Source: Burkholderiaceae bacterium (GTDB taxonomy: Bacteria; Pseudomonadota; Gammaproteobacteria; Burkholderiales; Burkholderiaceae_E). Taken from it: a DNA stretch of 56,820 nt. Numbering within the stretch: position 1 is the stretch's first letter; each line of letters starts with the position of its first letter. Made by a program: the position numbers and the translations under genes. The stretch is taken from NCBI GenBank assembly GCA_024637155.1, contig JAGXFR010000008.1, positions 1 through 56,820 on the forward strand, in the 5' to 3' direction. The notes beneath the pieces are model-generated. The model was not told where the DNA came from and made no database searches. It was given only the letters and a program-made list of their open reading frames with translations. This document shows positions 39,080 through 50,323 of this stretch, one piece after another.

Positions 39080-41085
39080 TCACTCTTCGCTCTCGCGCAC
39101 GTGCGCGAGCGCCTCGCGAACGCTCTCGTAGATGTGCGGCGAGACGCCGCGCTCGGCGAGCGTAAGGCCGAGTTTGGCGCGCATGAAGGAGCTCGTGCTG
39201 TAGCGCGTCACCTTGTGGTAGTACCGGTCGACCACGGTGCGCACCATGCGCGCGTAGTCGTCCGCGAGGCTGGGAGCCAGCTCGAAGCCGTCGTAGTTGA
39301 CGACCGCAAAGATCTTGCGCCCGAGGGGCTCGCAGATGCGACGCACGTGCTCGAGGATCTCGTCGATCTGGGCCGGCGAGTCGATGCGCATCTTCTCGAA
39401 ATTCAGGAACAGCGTTTCGCGCTGCGCGTCAAAGAGCAGCCGCGCGTCCAGCGGCAGATGCAGCAACTGTTCGCGCAGGCCCATCGGCTCAACGGAGAAG
39501 ATGCGCGCATCCATCATGGGCAGCGGTTCGGCCACGAGCGGCGCGAAGTCCATTTGCGCGAGCACGTCGCGCTCGAGTTCGATGCCCGGCGCGATCTCGA
39601 CGAGTTCAAGCCCCCGGGCGCCGAGCCGGAACACACAGCGCTCGGTGACGTAGAGAATCTGGCGCGCCTCGCGCGCCGCGAGCGCCCCCGAGAAGGTCCG
39701 GTGTTCGACGCGCTCGACGAACTTGCGCTGGCTCCCCTCGCGCACGATCTGCAGGCGCCCGCCGCCGACCGAAACCTGGAGTCCGCCGGCGGTGAAGGTG
39801 CCCACGAACACCACGATCTTGGCGTTCTGGCTGATGTTGATGAAGCCGCCCGCGCCGGCCAGTCGCGGGCCGAACCGGGAAACGTTCACATTGCCCTCGC
39901 GATCCGCCTGCGCCAGTCCGAGAAAGGCGATGTCGAGTCCCCCGCCGTCGTAGAAATCGAACTGCGACGGCTGGTCGATGATCGCCTGCGCGTTGACCGC
40001 GGCGCCGAAGTTCAGGCCGCCGGCCGGAAGTCCCCCGACGACTCCGGGCTCGGTGGTCAGCGTGACCAGGTCGAGCGCGTTCTCCTCGTTGGCCACGGAC
40101 GCGATCCCGTCGGGCATGCCGATTCCCAGGTTCACGACGCTGTTGGGGCGCAGCTCCATCGCGGCGCGCCGCGCGATGATCTTGCGCTCGTCGAAGGGCA
40201 GCGGCGGAATCGATGACACGGGGATCCGGATCTCGGAGCTGTATGCCGCGTTGTAGGACACGGCGAAGGTCTGCTGGTGGTTTTCGGGCTTCGCAATCAC
40301 CACGCAGTCGACCAGCACGCCCGGCACGCGCACGTCACGCGGGTTCAGCGAGCCGCGCTCGGCGAGGCGTTCGACCTGGGCGATCACGATGCCGTGGCAG
40401 TTGTGCGCGGCCATCGCGATCGCCCGCGCCTCAAGGGTGAGCGCCTCGCGCTCCATCGTGATGTTGCCGTCCTGGTCGGCGGTGGTGCCCCGGATGATCC
40501 CCACGTGGATCGGCAGCGCGCGGTAGAACAGGTATTCCTTGTCACCGATCCGCATCACCTCGACCAGATCCTCGACAGTACGCGCGTTGAGCTTGCCGCC
40601 GTCATGGCGCGGGTCGACGAAGGTGTCGAGCCCGACGCGACTCAGGTGGCCCGGCTTGCCGGCTGCGATGTCGCGATACAGATGCACGATGACGCCCTGG
40701 GGCAGGTTGTAGGCCTCGATCAGGTTGTCCACGGCGAGCGCCTGCAGGCCCGGCACGAGGCCCCAGTGGCCACCGATCACGCGGCGCACCAGCCCGCGAT
40801 GCGCGAGGTGGTTGAGTCCGCGGGTCTTGCCGTCTCCCTGTCCGGCCGCGTAGATGAGCGTCAGATCACGGGGTGGCCCTGCGTTGCCGGGTCGCTCGCC
40901 CGCAGAAAGCGATTCTCCAGCGCGATCGCGATCTCCTCCGCGAAGCCGATGCCGACGAAGCCGCTGGTGGCGATCGTGTTTCCGTCGGCGATGAGTTCGA
41001 CGGCCTCGGCGGCGCTCACGACCTTGTTGCGGTGCAGTGCCTGCGCGTGGTGGTGCTGGATGGAACCGCCCAGATGTTCGCTCAT
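39080..41085 (-). pseudogene. Acyl-CoA:acetate/3-ketoacid CoA transferase (YdiF-like), interrupted by a frameshift
   Basis: Two frames together encode one class I CoA-transferase of about 668 residues. The N-terminal 70 residues (ATG 41085 with GGAGG upstream; [14 protein letters not shown]) stop at 40861. The rest continues in another frame as [16 protein letters not shown]. Adding one base to the four-base G run at 40870-40873 restores a continuous protein. The catalytic Glu motif TTEPGVVGG is intact, as are GATE-like GIGMPDGIA and [10 protein letters not shown]. The last 150 residues or so extend beyond the usual core. It may be a sequencing homopolymer error, a real pseudogene or, less likely, programmed shifting. 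Confidence 0.82.
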
Positions 41086-41166
41086 TTCGCTCCTCCGTCG
41101 CGCTGATTCGCGCCTGCACCGCCATGGTTCGCGTTGCCCGCGTGCCGCGTCGTGTCGACGCTGCGC

Positions 41167-42871
<1,705 letters not shown>

Positions 42872-42913
42872 GGCCGCGGCGTCACGGCGGCGTTGGGCGG
42901 ACGGTCACCGCGG

Positions 42914-43612
42914 ATGCACCCGGTCTGGCTGCTCGATCTGGACAACACGCTGCACGACGCGTCGCCGGTCGTGTTCCCGCGAATCAACCGCGCGATGACC
43001 GCGTTCGTCGCGCAGCGGCTGGGCCTCACGGAGACGCAGGCCGATGCGCTGCGCCACCAGTACTGGCAGCGCTACGGCGCCACGCTGCTGGGACTCGTGC
43101 GCCACCACGCAATCGACGCCCACGAATTCCTGCGCGCGGCGCACCCCTTTCCGGATCTCCCGCGCCTGATCCGGCGCGATCCGCGGCTCGCGCAGGCGCT
43201 GCGCCGGTTGCCGGGACGCAAATTCGTGGTGACCAATGCCCCCGCCGCGTACGCGCGTCAGGTCGTCAAGGCGCTGGGGATCGCCCCCTTTCTCGATGAT
43301 GTGATTTCGATCGAGGCGATGCACTTCGCCGGGCGCTTCCAGCCCAAGCCGTCGCGCCCGATGCTGCGTCGGCTCGCCGCAAGCCTGCGTGTGCCCAGCG
43401 CGCGTTGCGTGCTCGTCGAGGATTCGCTCGAGAACCTGCGCGGGGCGCACCGCGTGGGGATGCGCACGGTGATGATCACCAGCGTGGTGGCGCGCGGCGG
43501 CGCGCAGCCCCGGAAAGCGCGTAGCGGCACTGATCGGCGCGTGGGCCTTCGAGTACAATCGGTCACACTTCTGCCGCGTCGGCGGCCGCGATCCGCGCAC
43601 CGAGCCCCATGA
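42914..43612 (+). CDS. HAD-family hydrolase, pyrimidine 5'-nucleotidase-like
   Basis: This 232-aa HAD phosphatase has motif I DLDNTL (residues 7-12), motif II VTNAP, the Lys in QPKPSRPM and motif IV VEDSLENL. This SDT1-like group dephosphorylates nucleoside monophosphates. ATG 42914 places motif I at the usual distance; a TTG at 42893 is possible. The last 25 residues or so are arginine-rich and poorly conserved. The stop overlaps slmA by 4 bases (ATGA). Confidence 0.9.
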   Translation: MHPVWLLDLDNTLHDASPVVFPRINRAMTAFVAQRLGLTETQADALRHQYWQRYGATLLGLVRHHAIDAHEFLRAAHPFPDLPRLIRRDPRLAQALRRLPGRKFVVTNAPAAYARQVVKALGIAPFLDDVISIEAMHFAGRFQPKPSRPMLRRLAASLRVPSARCVLVEDSLENLRGAHRVGMRTVMITSVVARGGAQPRKARSGTDRRVGLRVQSVTLLPRRRPRSAHRAP

Positions 43613-44217
43613 ACGAGGAAACCGTCTCCGCTTCCAGACCGACCCGCCCCAAGCCGGGTGAGCGGCGACTACAGATTCTCCAGGCCCTCGCGGCCATGCT
43701 CCAGGAACCCGCGGGCGATCGCGTGACGACCGCCGCGCTCGCCGCGCGCCTGCAGGTATCCGAGGCGGCGCTCTACCGGCATTTCGCCAGCAAGGCGCAA
43801 ATGTTCGAGGGGCTGATCGATTTCATCGAGGCGACGATCTTCGGGCTGGTGAACCAGATCACCACCCAGCACGATGACGGCATGCGCCAGATGCGCAACA
43901 TCAGCCACATGCTGCTCGGTTTCGCCGAGAAGAATCCCGGCATGAGCCGCGTGCTGGTCGGCGACGCGATCGTCACCGAGGACGACCGGCTGCAAGGGCG
44001 GATCAATCAGCTGATCGACCGGATCGAGGCGACCTTTCGGCAGTGCGTGCGCAACGCAGTCGCACAGGGGCGGCTGCCGCCGGACACGGACGTGGGTGCG
44101 CGGGCCGACGTGGTGCTCGCCTGCGTGCTGGGCAAGTGGCTGCGTTTCGCAAAGAGCGGATTCCGGCGCTCTCCCACCGACGGCTTCGATCTGCACTTCG
44201 GACACCTCTTCGTCTGA
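43609..44217 (+). CDS. slmA: Nucleoid occlusion factor SlmA (TetR family)
   Basis: SlmA binds DNA sites across the chromosome and blocks FtsZ assembly over the nucleoid. The 202-aa protein has the TetR-type N-terminal HTH (RRLQILQALAAML and VSEAALYRHFASKAQMF, about 20-65) and the long helical SlmA body with MLLGFAEKNPGMSRVL, typical of SlmA rather than metabolic TetR repressors. It overlaps the HAD gene by 4 bases. A TACAAT at 43554-43559, inside the HAD gene, could give it an extra promoter. Confidence 0.93.
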   Translation: MNEETVSASRPTRPKPGERRLQILQALAAMLQEPAGDRVTTAALAARLQVSEAALYRHFASKAQMFEGLIDFIEATIFGLVNQITTQHDDGMRQMRNISHMLLGFAEKNPGMSRVLVGDAIVTEDDRLQGRINQLIDRIEATFRQCVRNAVAQGRLPPDTDVGARADVVLACVLGKWLRFAKSGFRRSPTDGFDLHFGHLFV

Positions 44218-44350
44218 GACGCGTTTCCGTTGCTTTGCCGCATCACCCGTTTGTGTGATGGTGCGCGCTCAAGCGCTTGGATAATCTGTTTCGAATCGGG
44301 CGTCCCGCACGAGCGGAAGCACGTGTCCGAGGCATGACAAGCGAGCGGTG

Positions 44351-45487
44351 ATGTCGGCAGCGGTGGCGCAGCAACTGGACGTCCGGCAGGTCTGCGGGTT
44401 GATCGACCTTCTCTATCAGGGGATCGAGGATCAGCGCGCCTGGCCGGAATTCCTGACGCGCTCGGCCGACGCGCTCGGCGCAAGCAGCGCGCAGTTCTTC
44501 TCGAACGGCGCGATCGGCTGCGAAGGCTTCTGGTTGCCGCACAACGTGGAGCCAGGCGCGCTGCAGCGCTACGAGGCGCACTTTCGCCGGCTGGACTCCT
44601 GGTACGCGGCCCGGCCGCGGCTCGCGCCCGGGCAATGGGCGCTGCTGCGCACCGAAGAACTCGTGCCCGACGAGATCTTCCTGCACTCCGAGTTCTACCA
44701 TGACTTCCTGCGCCCGCAGGGCATTCGATGGGGGCGTTTGTGCCTGGTCGCACCGCCCGCGCCGGGCGCCTCCGAATACCTGCTCTCGTACTACCGGCCC
44801 GCCAATCGCGCCTGCTTCGGGGTGCGCGAGGAGGCGCTGATCGCCGAGTTCGGCAGGCACCTGTCGCGCATCGAGCAGATCGGGGCGACCAGCGCGCAGG
44901 CGCGCGCCCGCGCGCAGGACCCCGGCTGTGCGGTCTTCCTGCTGACCGAGTTCGGCGGGCTGATCCAGTGCAATGAGGAAGCCGAAGAGCTGCGGCGCAA
45001 CGGCCTGGTCGCCGCCGAACCGTGGGGCCTGCGCTTCTCGTCACAGGAACTCAATCTCTGGCTGTACGCTGCCCTGCACCCGCGCGGGCGATCGGCGGAT
45101 GCATCGGCGTCGCCGCGGCTGACGTCGCGGTGGGAACCGATCGGCCCGGTCGAGCTCGAGTTGCGCACTGCGACGCCGGTGGTTTCGTCGCCGTTGCTGC
45201 GCGTGGCGCGCCGCACGCTGACCGTTCGTCCGTTGCATCGGCAGCAGGGCGCGGGCGCGATCCGCGAGGCAACGCGGCGCTATCGCTGGACGTCCGCCGA
45301 GGCGGATGCCGCTGCGCGGCTCGCCGCCGGGGCGACGGTGACGGCGATCGCGGCGACACGACGAATCTCGGTCGAGACGGTTCGTTCGCATCTCAAGGCG
45401 GCCAAACGCAAGGCGGGCGTGAGCCGGCAGGCCGATCTCGTGCGGCTGATCGTGCGCATTGCCAGTGGAGCGGACGGTGAATCCTGA
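44351..45487 (+). CDS. LuxR-type HTH transcriptional regulator, first of a tandem pair
   Basis: The 378-aa protein has a C-terminal LuxR/GerE HTH (about 315-375; WTSAEADAAARLAAGATVTAIA and SVETVRSHLKAAKRK). The large N-terminal sensor region (about 10-300) has the form LIDLLYQGIEDQRAWPEF, seen in regulators of unknown ligand. No receiver, PAS motif or membrane segment is recognised. ATG 44351 is used; a GTG directly before it is equally possible. A GATAAT (44280-44285) lies upstream. The downstream neighbour is a paralogue that overlaps its 3' end by 11 bases. Confidence 0.88.
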   Translation: MSAAVAQQLDVRQVCGLIDLLYQGIEDQRAWPEFLTRSADALGASSAQFFSNGAIGCEGFWLPHNVEPGALQRYEAHFRRLDSWYAARPRLAPGQWALLRTEELVPDEIFLHSEFYHDFLRPQGIRWGRLCLVAPPAPGASEYLLSYYRPANRACFGVREEALIAEFGRHLSRIEQIGATSAQARARAQDPGCAVFLLTEFGGLIQCNEEAEELRRNGLVAAEPWGLRFSSQELNLWLYAALHPRGRSADASASPRLTSRWEPIGPVELELRTATPVVSSPLLRVARRTLTVRPLHRQQGAGAIREATRRYRWTSAEADAAARLAAGATVTAIAATRRISVETVRSHLKAAKRKAGVSRQADLVRLIVRIASGADGES

Positions 45488-46691
45488 ACCCCGCTCCGGA
45501 GGGGCCGCGGGGGTGAATCCGCACACCCTGATCCAGGCCGCGCCTGCAGCGGCGCCGTGCGCCCCGCGCGTGCAACGCGTGGATGGAGGCAGGCTTTCCC
45601 GGCTCGTCGACGCAGCCTACGCCGCGTCGGCCGATCCGGACGCATGGCCGGCCTTGCTCGCCGAAGCCGCGCAGCTGATCGAGGCCGATCGCGTTCATGT
45701 CGTTTCCGACGGCGGGCTCGATCTGGCCCGGCTCGGGCTGCAGCATGGATTCACACCGGATGAACTGGAGCGCTACCGGCGCGACTGTGCCCGGGTGGAT
45801 CCGTGGCGACGACCCGCCGGTGCGCTGGCGCCGGGCCGCAGCGCGACCCTGCGCTGCGAGGATCTGGTCGACGCGGCGGTACTGCTGGATTCCGACGCAT
45901 ATCGTGACTTCTACGCTCCGCTGGGCATGCGCTGGTTCATCGGCTGTGCGGTGGCGCCCGAGACGGCAGGGGCTCCGCTGTATGTCGTGCGCTTCTTCCG
46001 GGGGGCGCAGGGCGGACCCTTCGACGCCGACGACGAGTTCGTCCTTGGCGAACTCGGTCGCCACCTGCTGCGCATCGAACGCCTTGCGGCACGCGCGCTC
46101 GGACGGGATTCCCCCGTCGGCGTCGCGCGTCCGGCAACGTTCGTGCTTTCGGTGTCGGGGCAACTGGTGCAGTGCGATGCCGCCGGCGCCGCGCTGCTCG
46201 CCGGCGGGGCACTGCGTCGTGCGGCGCTGCGGCTGCGGTTCGCCGCGCCCGCGGCGGACGCCTGGCTTGCGTCAGCGCTGGCCGTGCTGTCGGCCCGCAA
46301 GGCGGCGCGCCGGCAATTGCGTCAGGTGGGCGTGGAGTCCGCGGACGTGGAGTCGCAGGTCGAACTGCTCGCCCTGACCCCGCCGAATTCCTCGCCGCTG
46401 ATGGTGGCGGCGCGCTACCTGCTGCGGGTCAGCACCGTGCATACATGCACCCGGGAACAGGCGACACGCGATGCGAGCGCGCGCTACGGGTGGACGGAAG
46501 CCGAGTTCGATGTGGCGCTGCGTCTGGGCAACGGCGGCACGATTGCGGCAATTGCGAAGTCGCGCGGCACCACGCTCGATACCGTGCGATCGCATGTCAA
46601 GTCGATCAAGCGCAAGACGGGCGTACGCCGGGTGGCCGACCTGATTCGGGTGATCGCTGAACTGACCGACGGGCTGCGCCTGGCGGACTGA
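45477..46691 (+). CDS. LuxR-type HTH transcriptional regulator, second of a tandem pair
   Basis: This 404-aa paralogue of the preceding gene has the C-terminal HTH (about 340-400; WTEAEFDVALRLGNGGTIAAIA and LDTVRSHVKSIKRKTGV) and a similar sensor region starting RLVDAAYAASADPDAWPAL (about 42-60). GTG 45477 was chosen, with GGAG six bases upstream; it overlaps the stop of the first regulator, so the pair is coupled. A GTG at 45513 is an alternative. The ligand and targets are unknown. It converges on the moeB-like gene after 28 bases. Confidence 0.88.
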   Translation: MNPEPRSGGAAGVNPHTLIQAAPAAAPCAPRVQRVDGGRLSRLVDAAYAASADPDAWPALLAEAAQLIEADRVHVVSDGGLDLARLGLQHGFTPDELERYRRDCARVDPWRRPAGALAPGRSATLRCEDLVDAAVLLDSDAYRDFYAPLGMRWFIGCAVAPETAGAPLYVVRFFRGAQGGPFDADDEFVLGELGRHLLRIERLAARALGRDSPVGVARPATFVLSVSGQLVQCDAAGAALLAGGALRRAALRLRFAAPAADAWLASALAVLSARKAARRQLRQVGVESADVESQVELLALTPPNSSPLMVAARYLLRVSTVHTCTREQATRDASARYGWTEAEFDVALRLGNGGTIAAIAKSRGTTLDTVRSHVKSIKRKTGVRRVADLIRVIAELTDGLRLAD

Positions 46692-46719
46692 GGAGCGCTA
46701 CCGGCGCGGCCGTCGGACT

Positions 46720-47493
46720 TCAGGGCGGCGTGGCGGCGGGCGTCACGCGCTGTGCGCAAACGGGACAGGCCGGGTCGCGCGGGACGCGAATCTCGTTCCA
46801 TTGCATGGTGCGGGCGTCGAGCAGGCCCAGCCGACCGGTGAACGCCCGTCCGAATTCTCCCGCGATCTTGAGCGCTTCCGCGGCCTGCATCGTGCCGATG
46901 ATTCCGGTGAGCGGCGCGAACACGCCCATCACGGCGCAGCGCACCTCCTCGACATCGGTGCCTTCCGGGAACAGGCAGTGGTAACAAGGCGACGCCGGTT
47001 CGCGCGGGTCGAATACGGCCAACTGGCCATCGAAGTGAATGGCCGCCCCCGAAACCAGCGGGACTCCGTGGCGGAAGCAGGCCCGATTGACGGCATGACG
47101 GGTCGCGAAATTGTCGCAGCAGTCGAGAACGACCGTGCTGCGCGCCACGGCGCTCTCGAGTTCGTCACCGGAGAGCCGACTCGCAATCGCGATCACCTCG
47201 ATCCCGGAATTGAGCTCAAGCATCGAGCGCCGCCCGGAGAGCGCCTTGGGCTGTCCGATCCGGTCCTCGCGGTGCAGGATCTGGCGCTGCAGGTTGGTCA
47301 GGTCGACCTCGTCGCCATCGGCGAGGAGGATCGTACCAACTCCGGCCGACGCCAGGTAGAGCGCCGCCGGGGAGCCGAGGCCGCCCGCGCCGATCACCAG
47401 CGCGCTCGCCCCGAGCAGGCGCTCCTGCGCCTCGATGCCGATCTCATCGAGGAGGATGTGCCGGCTGTAACGCAGCAGTTCCTGGTCGTTCAC
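46720..47493 (-). CDS. MoeB/ThiF-family adenylyltransferase
   Basis: This E1-like enzyme adenylates the C-terminal glycine of a ubiquitin-like sulfur carrier (MoaD or ThiS). The 257-aa protein has YSRHILLDEIG, the ATP loop GAGGLGSP, the Asp/Arg block LTNLQRQILH and the zinc cysteines in CYHC and CPVC. The start is GTG 47493 (VNDQELLRYSR), as the frame upstream is arginine-rich and overlaps the protease gene. It is 22 bases after the S41 protease stop. No MoaD or ThiS gene is in view, so MoeB versus ThiF is unresolved. Confidence 0.9.
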   Translation of the reverse strand: MNDQELLRYSRHILLDEIGIEAQERLLGASALVIGAGGLGSPAALYLASAGVGTILLADGDEVDLTNLQRQILHREDRIGQPKALSGRRSMLELNSGIEVIAIASRLSGDELESAVARSTVVLDCCDNFATRHAVNRACFRHGVPLVSGAAIHFDGQLAVFDPREPASPCYHCLFPEGTDVEEVRCAVMGVFAPLTGIIGTMQAAEALKIAGEFGRAFTGRLGLLDARTMQWNEIRVPRDPACPVCAQRVTPAATPP

Positions 47494-47515
47494 GCTCGGA
47501 ACCGCGCGCTGCCGC

Positions 47516-48934
47516 CTACTTGGCGGCCTTGTCCTTTCCGGCGTCGGCACCCGCATCAACCACCTTGGCCGCCACCGCGACCGGGCGACCCCGAAGGAAA
47601 TTGAGTGCCTGGGCCAGCTGATAGTCGTCGGCCGATCCGAATTCGACCGGCTTGCGCGCAGCCGACGCATCGCCCGCAGGCTCCGTGGCTTTGGGGATCG
47701 CCGACCGTGTTTCGGTCTGTCCCCGGTCGTTTGACAGGTGACGGTTGAGGTCCGCCTCGCGGACGCGAAAACTCGGCGCGTCGCCGTTCGCGCTTTCCTC
47801 TACGATGAAGTCGGGCGTGATGCCCTTTGCCTGGATCGAGCGCCCGCTCGGCGTGTAGTAGCGGGCCGTGGTCAGCTTGATCGCGGTGTTGTTCGTGAGC
47901 GGCAGGATCGACTGCACCGAACCCTTGCCGAAGGTCTGGGTGCCGATGACCACCGCGCGCTTGTGGTCCTGCAGCGCGCCGGCCACGATCTCCGAGGCTG
48001 ACGCCGATCCGTCGTTCACCAGCACCACCATCGGAATCGTCTTGACGCTGGCCGGGAGTTTGCGCAGGTAATCGCTGCTGCTGCCGCGCAGATAGTCATC
48101 GGGAACCGCGTGGAACTTGCGTTTGGCGTCGGCCGTGCGCCCGTCGGTCGAGACGACCAGCGTCTGTGGAGCCAGGAAGACCGCCGATACGCCCACCGCG
48201 CCGTGGAGCAGCCCGCCCGGATCGTTGCGCAGGTCGAGGACCAATCCCTTGAGCCCGGTGCGCAGCAGCGTTTCCAGGTGCGTGGCGAGGTTCTCGACCG
48301 TGTGTTCCTGGAACTGGGTGATCCGCACATAGCCGAATTCCGACTCGAGCGTCTTCGATTTGACCGACTGGACGCGGATCACTTCGCGCACGATCACCAC
48401 CACCAGCGGGCGTGCCTCTCCCTTGCGCGAGAGGGTCAGCGTGATCTGCGTTTTCGGCTTGCCGCGCATCAGCTTGACGGCGTCGGTGAGCGACATGCCC
48501 TTCGTGGGTTTCTCGTCGATCTTGATGATCAGGTCGCCTGACTTGACGCCGGCGCGTGCCGCAGGCGTGTCCTCGATCGGCGACACGACCTTGACGAAGC
48601 CGTCCTCGCTGCTGACTTCGATGCCCAGCCCGCCGAACTCGCCCAGGGTGCCCACCTGCAATTCGCGGAACCCTTCCGCGTCCAGGTAGGCCGAGTGCGG
48701 GTCGAGACCCGTGAGCATCCCGCTGATGGCCTCGGTGATCAGCTTGCGATCCTCGACCGGCTCGACGTAGTTCGCCTTGATCGCACCGAAGACGTCGGTG
48801 AACTGGCGCAACTCGTCGAGCGGCAGCGATGTGCGCGCCTCACGTTGCGCAACGGCCGAGATGCCGATGCTGATCAGGACGCCGGCCACGGCGCCGAACG
48901 CGACAAGGCCAAATTGCTTGAATTTGCTGTTCAT
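47516..48934 (-). CDS. S41 family C-terminal processing peptidase (CtpA-like)
   Basis: This is a periplasmic tail-specific serine protease, 472 aa. The N-terminal signal or anchor (FGLVAFGAVAGVLISIGISAVA) is followed by a PDZ domain (about 93-170, with GGLGIEV and AGVKSGD). The S41 core has LRNDPGG, the catalytic Ser312 of GSASASE and Lys337 of TFGKGSVQ. The C-terminal tail after about 400 is variable. It lies between gpmA and the moeB-like gene, an order seen in other betaproteobacteria. Substrates are unknown. Confidence 0.94.
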   Translation of the reverse strand: MNSKFKQFGLVAFGAVAGVLISIGISAVAQREARTSLPLDELRQFTDVFGAIKANYVEPVEDRKLITEAISGMLTGLDPHSAYLDAEGFRELQVGTLGEFGGLGIEVSSEDGFVKVVSPIEDTPAARAGVKSGDLIIKIDEKPTKGMSLTDAVKLMRGKPKTQITLTLSRKGEARPLVVVIVREVIRVQSVKSKTLESEFGYVRITQFQEHTVENLATHLETLLRTGLKGLVLDLRNDPGGLLHGAVGVSAVFLAPQTLVVSTDGRTADAKRKFHAVPDDYLRGSSSDYLRKLPASVKTIPMVVLVNDGSASASEIVAGALQDHKRAVVIGTQTFGKGSVQSILPLTNNTAIKLTTARYYTPSGRSIQAKGITPDFIVEESANGDAPSFRVREADLNRHLSNDRGQTETRSAIPKATEPAGDASAARKPVEFGSADDYQLAQALNFLRGRPVAVAAKVVDAGADAGKDKAAK

Positions 48935-49082
48935 CGAGGGGTTCCGGTGCAAACGCGCCGATCTCTTCACAAAAGGGAACGCGCCAGTATAAACCGCGCG
49001 TTGCACGCGCAGTCGGTAGCCCTTGCGCAAGTGCGGTACGTGCGCCGCGAGGGGCGCGTAGCGGCGGCCCCGCTCGGGGATC

Positions 49083-49838
49083 TCAAGTCTTGCGGGCTTT
49101 CCCCTGCGCGGCAACCGCCGCCTCTGCGGCGGCGATCTCGGCCGCGTCGCCGAGGTAGTAGCTGCGCAGCGGACGCAACGCCTCGTCGAGCTCATAGACC
49201 AGCGGTCGGGCCGTCGGGATGTTCAGGTGGACGATTTCCTCGTCGCCGATCCCGTCGAGGTGCTTGACCAGTGCGCGCAGGGAATTCCCGTGGGCGGCGA
49301 TGAGAATGCGCTTGCCGGCACGGATCGACGGCACGATCGTGTCCTCCCAGTAGGGGAGCACGCGCGCCACGGTGTCGCGCAGGCTCTCCGTGCGCGGAAT
49401 GTCGGCCGGCGCCACCGCGGCGTAACGCGGATCCTCGTCCGACTCGCGTGGGTCGCCCGGGGGCAGTGGGTCGGGAGCCACGGTATAGGCACGGCGCCAA
49501 CGCAGCACCTGCTCGTCACCGAAGCGCGCCGCGGTCTCGGCCTTGTCGAGCCCCTGCAGCGCGCCGTAGTGGCGCTCGTTGAGGCGCCAGGAGTGAATCA
49601 CCGGCAGCCACATCCGGTCCATCTCGTCGAGCGCCAGCCAGAGCGTGCGCACCGCGCGCTTGAGAACCGAGGTGTAGGTGAGGTCGAAATCGTAGCCTTC
49701 GCTGCGCAGCAGCTGCCCGGCGCGGCGCGCTTCGGCGATTCCGGCGGGCGTGAGGTCCACGTCGGTCCAGCCGGTGAACCGGTTTTCCAGGTTCCACTGG
49801 CTCTCGCCGTGGCGCAGCAATACGATCTTGTAGGTCAT
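49083..49838 (-). CDS. gpmA: 2,3-bisphosphoglycerate-dependent phosphoglycerate mutase
   Basis: This glycolytic and gluconeogenic mutase interconverts 3- and 2-phosphoglycerate through a phosphohistidine. The 251-aa protein has LLRHGES (catalytic His), [10 protein letters not shown], the ERHYGALQG block with the catalytic Glu, and the second His in [10 protein letters not shown]. It is full length for the dPGM type. The 148 bases between its stop and the S41 protease start contain no gene. It diverges from the rhodanese operon, so the A/T-rich patch at 49865 may serve both. Confidence 0.97.
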   Translation of the reverse strand: MTYKIVLLRHGESQWNLENRFTGWTDVDLTPAGIAEARRAGQLLRSEGYDFDLTYTSVLKRAVRTLWLALDEMDRMWLPVIHSWRLNERHYGALQGLDKAETAARFGDEQVLRWRRAYTVAPDPLPPGDPRESDEDPRYAAVAPADIPRTESLRDTVARVLPYWEDTIVPSIRAGKRILIAAHGNSLRALVKHLDGIGDEEIVHLNIPTARPLVYELDEALRPLRSYYLGDAAEIAAAEAAVAAQGKARKT

Positions 49839-49867
49839 GGCGGCACGCAGATGGCAAACGACTATTT

Positions 49868-49873
49868 TATAAT
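49868..49873 (+). promoter_or_regulatory. -10 element of the rhodanese-grxC-secB operon
   Basis: A perfect TATAAT in GC-rich DNA would start transcription near 49880, between the in-frame ATG at 49875 and the TTG at 49896. It therefore favours the TTG, which also has GGGAG before it. Confidence 0.5.
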
Positions 49874-49895
49874 CATGCGGCTAACGGGAGACATC

Positions 49896-50297
49896 TTGGA
49901 ATTCATCACTGACAATATTCTCATCATCGGGGTCGCGTTCGCCTCGGGCGCGATGCTGGTCTGGCCGCTGATCGCGCGCTCCGGCGGCGGTGCGTCGCTC
50001 GACACCCTGGGTGCCACGCGCCTGATCAACGACACCGGTGCGATCGTGCTGGACATCCGCACCCCTGCGGAGTTTGCGGCGGGACATCTGCCCAACGCGC
50101 GCAACATTCCCCTCGCCGAACTCGAGAAGCGCGCGGGCGAACTGACCGGCAACAAACCGGTGCTGATCTGCTGCGCGAGCGGTGCGCGCTCCAGTCGAGC
50201 CCTTGGGGTGCTCCAGAAGGCCGGGCGCAGCGAGGTGTTCAACATGGCCGGCGGACTGCAGGCCTGGACACAGGCCGGGCTTCCGGTGGTCAAGTAG
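49896..50297 (+). CDS. Membrane-anchored rhodanese-like protein
   Basis: This 133-aa protein has one N-terminal membrane segment (about 8-26; IIGVAFASGAMLVWPLIA) and a rhodanese domain with LDIRTPAEFAAGHLPNA and the active loop CCASGARSSRA, holding the persulfide cysteine. It may pass sulfur or act in redox control. TTG 49896 is chosen because GGGAG (49886-49890) precedes it and the -10 at 49868 would put the message start after the ATG at 49875. It starts a six-gene run that includes grxC, secB and gpsA. Confidence 0.88.
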   Translation: MEFITDNILIIGVAFASGAMLVWPLIARSGGGASLDTLGATRLINDTGAIVLDIRTPAEFAAGHLPNARNIPLAELEKRAGELTGNKPVLICCASGARSSRALGVLQKAGRSEVFNMAGGLQAWTQAGLPVVK

Positions 50298-50323
50298 TCG
50301 CGCCGGCGCCCGAGGAGAGATCG

